Shown one piece after another: positions 61,175-64,000 of a stretch of 64,000 bases of DNA. Location: contig JNIN01000001.1 in the NCBI GenBank assembly GCA_000702525.1, positions 1,302,001 to 1,366,000 of the forward strand, given 5' to 3'. The stretch comes from Lachnospiraceae bacterium AC2012. Lineage in GTDB: Bacteria; Bacillota; Clostridia; Lachnospirales; Lachnospiraceae. Below the pieces are notes generated by a model that was not told the origin of the DNA, made no database searches, and saw only the letters and a program-made list of their open reading frames with translations. Numbering within the stretch: position 1 is the first letter of the stretch; each line of letters starts with the position of its first letter. The position numbers were made by a program, and so were the translations under genes.

Positions 61175-62365
61175 TTATAATCTTCGAATTGCTACAATCG
61201 ACTTGCAAGTAACCGAACGGTTACATGTAATACCCGCTCTTGTACTCTGTGCCTCTACAATCATTCCGCCACCGGCGTAGATTGCCACATGTCCGGAATA
61301 ACATACGATATCGCCCGGCTGAATATTATCATAACTAACTGCAGATCCAACACTTCTAAGCGAAGCAGACGTCTGTCGTCCACCCGATAAATAACCGAAG
61401 TGCTGGTACACACCCTGTACAAAACCGGAACAGTCACAACCATTTGTAAGGGATGTTCCACCCCAAACATAAGGATTGCCTACGAACTGCATCGCATAGG
61501 ATACCACGGCAGAACCATCCACGGAACCACTTGGGTTTGCACTGCCGCTCACTGCGGAAGTATTATCAGATCCGCTACCACTGCTACCCGTTCCACCAGA
61601 ACCGCCTGAGCCACCAGAGCCACCAGAGCCTGATGAGGTCGAATTATTTGCCGCTGCTGCAGCTGCTGCATTCGCCTGGGCAATTGCAGCTGCACGTCTT
61701 GCTGCTTCTGCCTCTTCCGCTGCCTTCTGCTTCGCTGCAGTAAGCTTGGTATCGAAGTCGGCAATCTCTGCAGACTTCTCAGAAATCAAATTATTTAAGG
61801 AAGCTGACTGTGCCTCATATTCACTCTGCTGACTCTGGAGCGATGCCATATCATTCTCCAATGTCGTCTGCAGTTCTTCTACTTCCGTCTGTGTTGCCTG
61901 ATAATTCTCCAATAGATTTCTATCATATTCATATACGGAACTTGCATATTCCACACGATTCAGGAAATCACTGATACTTCCGGATTCCATAAAAATCTCC
62001 ATCAGAGACTTCTGTCCGTTTTCATACATATAGCTAATACGAACCTTCATCGCTTCATACTGCGTCTGTACGGCAGCCTTGGCATCTTCCAGGTTCTGTG
62101 TATTCTCTTCAATCTCAGCCTGCGTATCTGCAATGCTTGCTTCCAATTCATCGATCTTGGAAAGCATGGAAACCAGCTGGGAATCCAATGCATCCAACTG
62201 CTCTTCCGCATCGTCTTTCTGCTGCTGCAGACTATCAATGGTGCTCTGCGTACTGGAAGACGGTGTTGCATGCACAACCTCACATGGTAAGAAGGTCGTA
62301 ACAGTTGCAGCAACCAATACTGCCGACAGTGCACGTCTCATCTTTTTTATCTTAAATTTCAACAT
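61175..62365 (-). CDS. Secreted peptidoglycan hydrolase: coiled coil plus NlpC/P60
   Basis: Predicted D,L-endopeptidase that opens the wall during growth or division, CwlO/PcsB-like in layout. The 396 residues have a signal peptide (cleavage near VVHATP), a long coiled-coil region (about 38-215, rich in Leu, Gln and Glu heptads), an Ala stretch, a Gly/Ser linker (GSGGSGGSGGSGG) and a C-terminal NlpC/P60 domain (about 280-396) with the catalytic Cys in GCDCSGFVQGVY and His in YSGHVAIYAGGG. CwlO-type enzymes are activated by FtsEX and controlled by WalRK in relatives. A palindrome lies upstream (62415-62432). Confidence 0.9.
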   Translation of the reverse strand: MLKFKIKKMRRALSAVLVAATVTTFLPCEVVHATPSSSTQSTIDSLQQQKDDAEEQLDALDSQLVSMLSKIDELEASIADTQAEIEENTQNLEDAKAAVQTQYEAMKVRISYMYENGQKSLMEIFMESGSISDFLNRVEYASSVYEYDRNLLENYQATQTEVEELQTTLENDMASLQSQQSEYEAQSASLNNLISEKSAEIADFDTKLTAAKQKAAEEAEAARRAAAIAQANAAAAAAANNSTSSGSGGSGGSGGSGGTGSSGSGSDNTSAVSGSANPSGSVDGSAVVSYAMQFVGNPYVWGGTSLTNGCDCSGFVQGVYQHFGYLSGGRQTSASLRSVGSAVSYDNIQPGDIVCYSGHVAIYAGGGMIVEAQSTRAGITCNRSVTCKSIVAIRRL

Positions 62366-62576
62366 ATTTTTCCCTTTTCCATCTTAAAACAACTCAATTT
62401 TATGGAAATGTTACATGATGTTACAACATCATTACTCACTGATTTCATCTTAACGAAATCTAGCTGATTTTTCAACTATATTTGGGGTCTTTTCACAGTT
62501 TTATCACCAAATCTAGTGCAATAAATGAATACATTTCACCTTATTTCATAATACCTGTCAAAAAAATGGAAAAAAG
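62366..62576. other. Upstream region of the NlpC/P60 gene
   Basis: About 210 bp without a gene. It holds an 18-bp palindrome ATGATGTTACAACATCAT at 62415-62432 and two TGTTAC words 10 bp apart at 62409 and 62419, reminiscent of but not identical to the WalR pattern (TGTWAH-N5-TGTWAH). No clear promoter hexamers. Confidence 0.4.
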
Positions 62577-62612
62577 TGAAAAAAAGAGGAAGCGAAAAAT
62601 CCACTTCCTCCA
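62577..62612 (-). terminator. Terminator after veg
   Basis: GAGGAAG and CTTCCTC pair around an 11-nt loop and are followed by seven T on the minus strand. Confidence 0.85.
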
Positions 62613-62644
62613 TATTTCCACTATTAAATTTTCTTCGCACACCC

Positions 62645-62887
62645 CTAGCAAAGTTTCATTCGAATCTCTTTTGTAATAATATCTGTGTAACTAAATGATA
62701 ATAACTGTGCCGGTTTCTTATTGTCCTCGTCCTGAACTAAAATCGTAAACACACTTGGGTAAGCTTCTTTGATGATTCCGCGCTGAATATCTACCTTGTT
62801 ACGGCCGCGATCCAACTGAATCATAACTTCGCTCCCACACTGTTGCTGAACGGACGCACGAACTTTGTCGAAATCTGAATGTTCCAT
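62645..62887 (-). CDS. veg: Veg-family protein
   Basis: An 80-residue protein of the Veg family (DUF1021), in B. subtilis a very strongly expressed small protein implicated in biofilm formation. The diagnostic stretch is GRNKVDIQRGIIKEAYPSVF followed by LLSFSYTDIITKEI, matching the Veg pattern of GRRK...G...YPSVF...SYADILT. GGAGG lies 9 nt before the ATG. A near-consensus promoter sits at 62935-62963. Confidence 0.92.
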   Translation of the reverse strand: MEHSDFDKVRASVQQQCGSEVMIQLDRGRNKVDIQRGIIKEAYPSVFTILVQDEDNKKPAQLLSFSYTDIITKEIRMKLC

Positions 62888-62934
62888 ATGTATTTACCTC
62901 CAACTTTCGCTTAGCCAACCTAAACGCCTCATTC

Positions 62935-62985
62935 ACTTTACCACATGAAAGCGGATTTGTCAAAGATGTCTAATTGATTTATAAT
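62935..62985. promoter_or_regulatory. Divergent veg and plsC promoters with overlapping -35 boxes
   Basis: Minus strand, toward veg: TTGACA at 62958-62963 and TAAAGT at 62935-62940, spacer 17. Plus strand, toward plsC: TTGTCA at 62957-62962 and TATAAT at 62980-62985, spacer 17. The two -35 hexamers share five of six base pairs, so only one polymerase can bind at a time. Confidence 0.75.
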
Positions 62986-63019
62986 AGTAAAATCTTTGAA
63001 ATATAAATGAGGTATTATC

Positions 63020-63748
63020 ATGATTCGATTTTTATTGGCTGCTTTAACAGCTGCCTTATTTCTGATTCTAGGCATCCCAGTGCTTATCATCGAATGGATC
63101 ATCGGGAAGTTTAACAAAGACTTCGAAGACCATTCCTCCCTTGCACTTGTCAAAGGTGTCCTACGACTCATCGCCTTTTTCTGTGGTGTAAAGCTCGATG
63201 TGTATGGAGAAGAAAAGATTCCGGAAGACCAGCCGGTACTCTATATCGGAAATCACTTAAGTATCTTCGATGTTATCCTGACATACCCTCTTTGTAAGGG
63301 ACTAACGGGTTATATCTCCAAAGACTCCCTGAAGAAAGTTCCACTTCTTCGCACATGGATGGAGCGTCTACATTGTCTCTTCCTCGATCGAAAAGATCCT
63401 AGAGAAGGTATGAAGATGATTTTAAAGGCCATTGAATATGTGAAGTCCGGCATTTCCATCTTTATCTTCCCAGAGGGAACCAGAAGTCGTGATGGAAAAC
63501 TGGGAGATTTCAAAGCAGGATCCTTCAAGATTGCCAAAAAGACAAATTGCCCTATTGTACCAGTCTGCATCACAAATTCACAGGCGGTATTAGAGCATAT
63601 GCCATTTGTCCGTAGTAAGCATGTCATTATCACATATCTAGATCCCATTGTCCTTAGTGATTTAGATCCGGAAGATCAAAAGCATATCGGAACCTATGTG
63701 CAGAATAAGATTGCAAAACAATTAGAAATAGATGCAAAGCGAATCTAA
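63020..63748 (+). CDS. plsC: 1-acyl-glycerol-3-phosphate acyltransferase
   Basis: Adds the second acyl chain to make phosphatidic acid. The 242 residues have an N-terminal membrane helix (about 5-28), the catalytic HX4D box in NHLSIFDV, the glycerophosphate motif FPEGTRSRDGK and IVPVCITNSQ. It is the only enzyme of lipid synthesis in the window. GAGG lies 7 nt before the ATG. Transcription is divergent from veg and ends at a strong hairpin. Confidence 0.95.
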   Translation: MIRFLLAALTAALFLILGIPVLIIEWIIGKFNKDFEDHSSLALVKGVLRLIAFFCGVKLDVYGEEKIPEDQPVLYIGNHLSIFDVILTYPLCKGLTGYISKDSLKKVPLLRTWMERLHCLFLDRKDPREGMKMILKAIEYVKSGISIFIFPEGTRSRDGKLGDFKAGSFKIAKKTNCPIVPVCITNSQAVLEHMPFVRSKHVIITYLDPIVLSDLDPEDQKHIGTYVQNKIAKQLEIDAKRI

Positions 63749-63780
63749 ACATTCAAATTCAAAAAGTATCTATTCTCAAA

Positions 63781-63834
63781 AAAAGGCAGAGATTGTTATG
63801 AGGATAATTCCTCCAGACAATCTCTGCCTTTTCT
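63781..63834. terminator. Bidirectional terminator between plsC and murF
   Basis: AAAGGCAGAGATTGT and ACAATCTCTGCCTTT form a perfect 15-bp stem, with A/T runs on both sides, so it can end transcripts from either gene. Confidence 0.92.
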
Positions 63835-63843
63835 AATCTAAAA

Positions 63844-64000
63844 CTATGATTCTGTCATCGCTTTTACGATTTCCGGGAAATTCATAAAATGAGAAGACTT
63901 CACAAGAATCGTATCTCCTGCCTTCACAAATCCCTTCAAATAAGAAATCAGTGATTCCTTATCCTCAAAATGAAGATTTGCATCTTCCTCCAGAGCCTTA
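63844..64000 (-). CDS. murF: MurF, C-terminal end (cut by window edge)
   Basis: Only the last 52 codons lie in the window. They read KALEEDANLHFEDKE, then a conserved C-terminal motif AGDTILVKSSHFMNFPEIVK, which matches the end of UDP-N-acetylmuramoyl-tripeptide-D-alanyl-D-alanine ligase (GDxILVKGSxxxxME in relatives). The reading frame ends at 63844-63846. The enzyme adds D-Ala-D-Ala in peptidoglycan precursor synthesis. The rest of the gene lies to the right, and identity rests on this short stretch. Confidence 0.8.
   Translation of the reverse strand, partial: KALEEDANLHFEDKESLISYLKGFVKAGDTILVKSSHFMNFPEIVKAMTES

Overview
This window looks like a chromosome segment of a moderately low-GC, flagellated Gram-positive clostridium, most likely a member of the Lachnospiraceae. 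The supporting evidence is cdaA-cdaR, Veg, a comFC-yvyF pair, mreB beside flgF/flgG (the arrangement of B. subtilis mbl-flhO-flhP), LCP proteins, GGAGG ribosome sites throughout, and YbbR, HPr and HD-GYP proteins of clostridial type. Almost everything is on the minus strand. I see no rRNA, tRNA, CRISPR array or complete insertion sequence.

Layout. 0-3.5 kb: the 5' part of pyk behind two Rex-like operators, then arcC and an HtrA protease. 3.6-15 kb: a minus-strand cell-surface polysaccharide locus (rfbD, rfbB, two GT2 glycosyltransferases, glf, a GtrA flippase-like protein, a UDP-sugar pyrophosphorylase, a polyprenyl-phosphate sugar transferase and two tandem LCP ligases). It would make nucleotide sugars, start and extend a lipid-linked glycan and attach it to peptidoglycan. 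15.1-20.7 kb: leuA, an HPr-like protein and the cyclic-di-AMP synthase cdaA with its partner cdaR, led by two membrane proteins. 20.7-22.2 kb: a gene-free repeat island. 22.2-27.3 kb: yvyF and comFC, an orphan lipoprotein binding protein, and recD2. 27.4-31.4 kb: flagellar rod genes, a DUF3298 protein and mreB. 31.6-38.6 kb: lactate permease, uvrA and uvrB. 38.7-39.75 kb: a second repeat island, ending at an apparently truncated MFS transporter. 41-44 kb: small accessory genes, including two DNA-alkylation repair proteins. 44.1-44.7 kb: a third repeat array. 44.8-57.2 kb: secA and a four-gene signalling operon (HD-GYP protein, propeller hybrid kinase, response regulator, HD-domain membrane protein). 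57.5-58.1 kb: a candidate 0.54-kb noncoding RNA. 58.1-64 kb: a CgeB-like protein, map, an NlpC/P60 hydrolase, veg, plsC and the 3' end of murF.

Two features stand out. (1) Arrays near 21.0-22.0 kb and 44.1-44.7 kb are built on an almost invariant 52-bp period. Every unit carries two inverted arms around a 16-nt loop; arm sequence changes between arrays (CACC/GGTG versus ACAGTA/TACTGT) while complementarity and spacing are kept. A looser relative with TTACAGAA/TTCTGTAA arms lies at 38.77-39.14 kb, and 130-160-bp palindromic elements (three copies) flank two of the islands. (2) A non-coding transcription unit at 57.58-58.12 kb has a near-consensus promoter, an operator-like palindrome, several local helices and a strong terminator, and lies divergently beside an HD-GYP operon whose own leader carries a small ORF and a terminator-like hairpin.

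All assignments come from reading motifs, lengths, ribosome sites and neighbours; no database search was possible.
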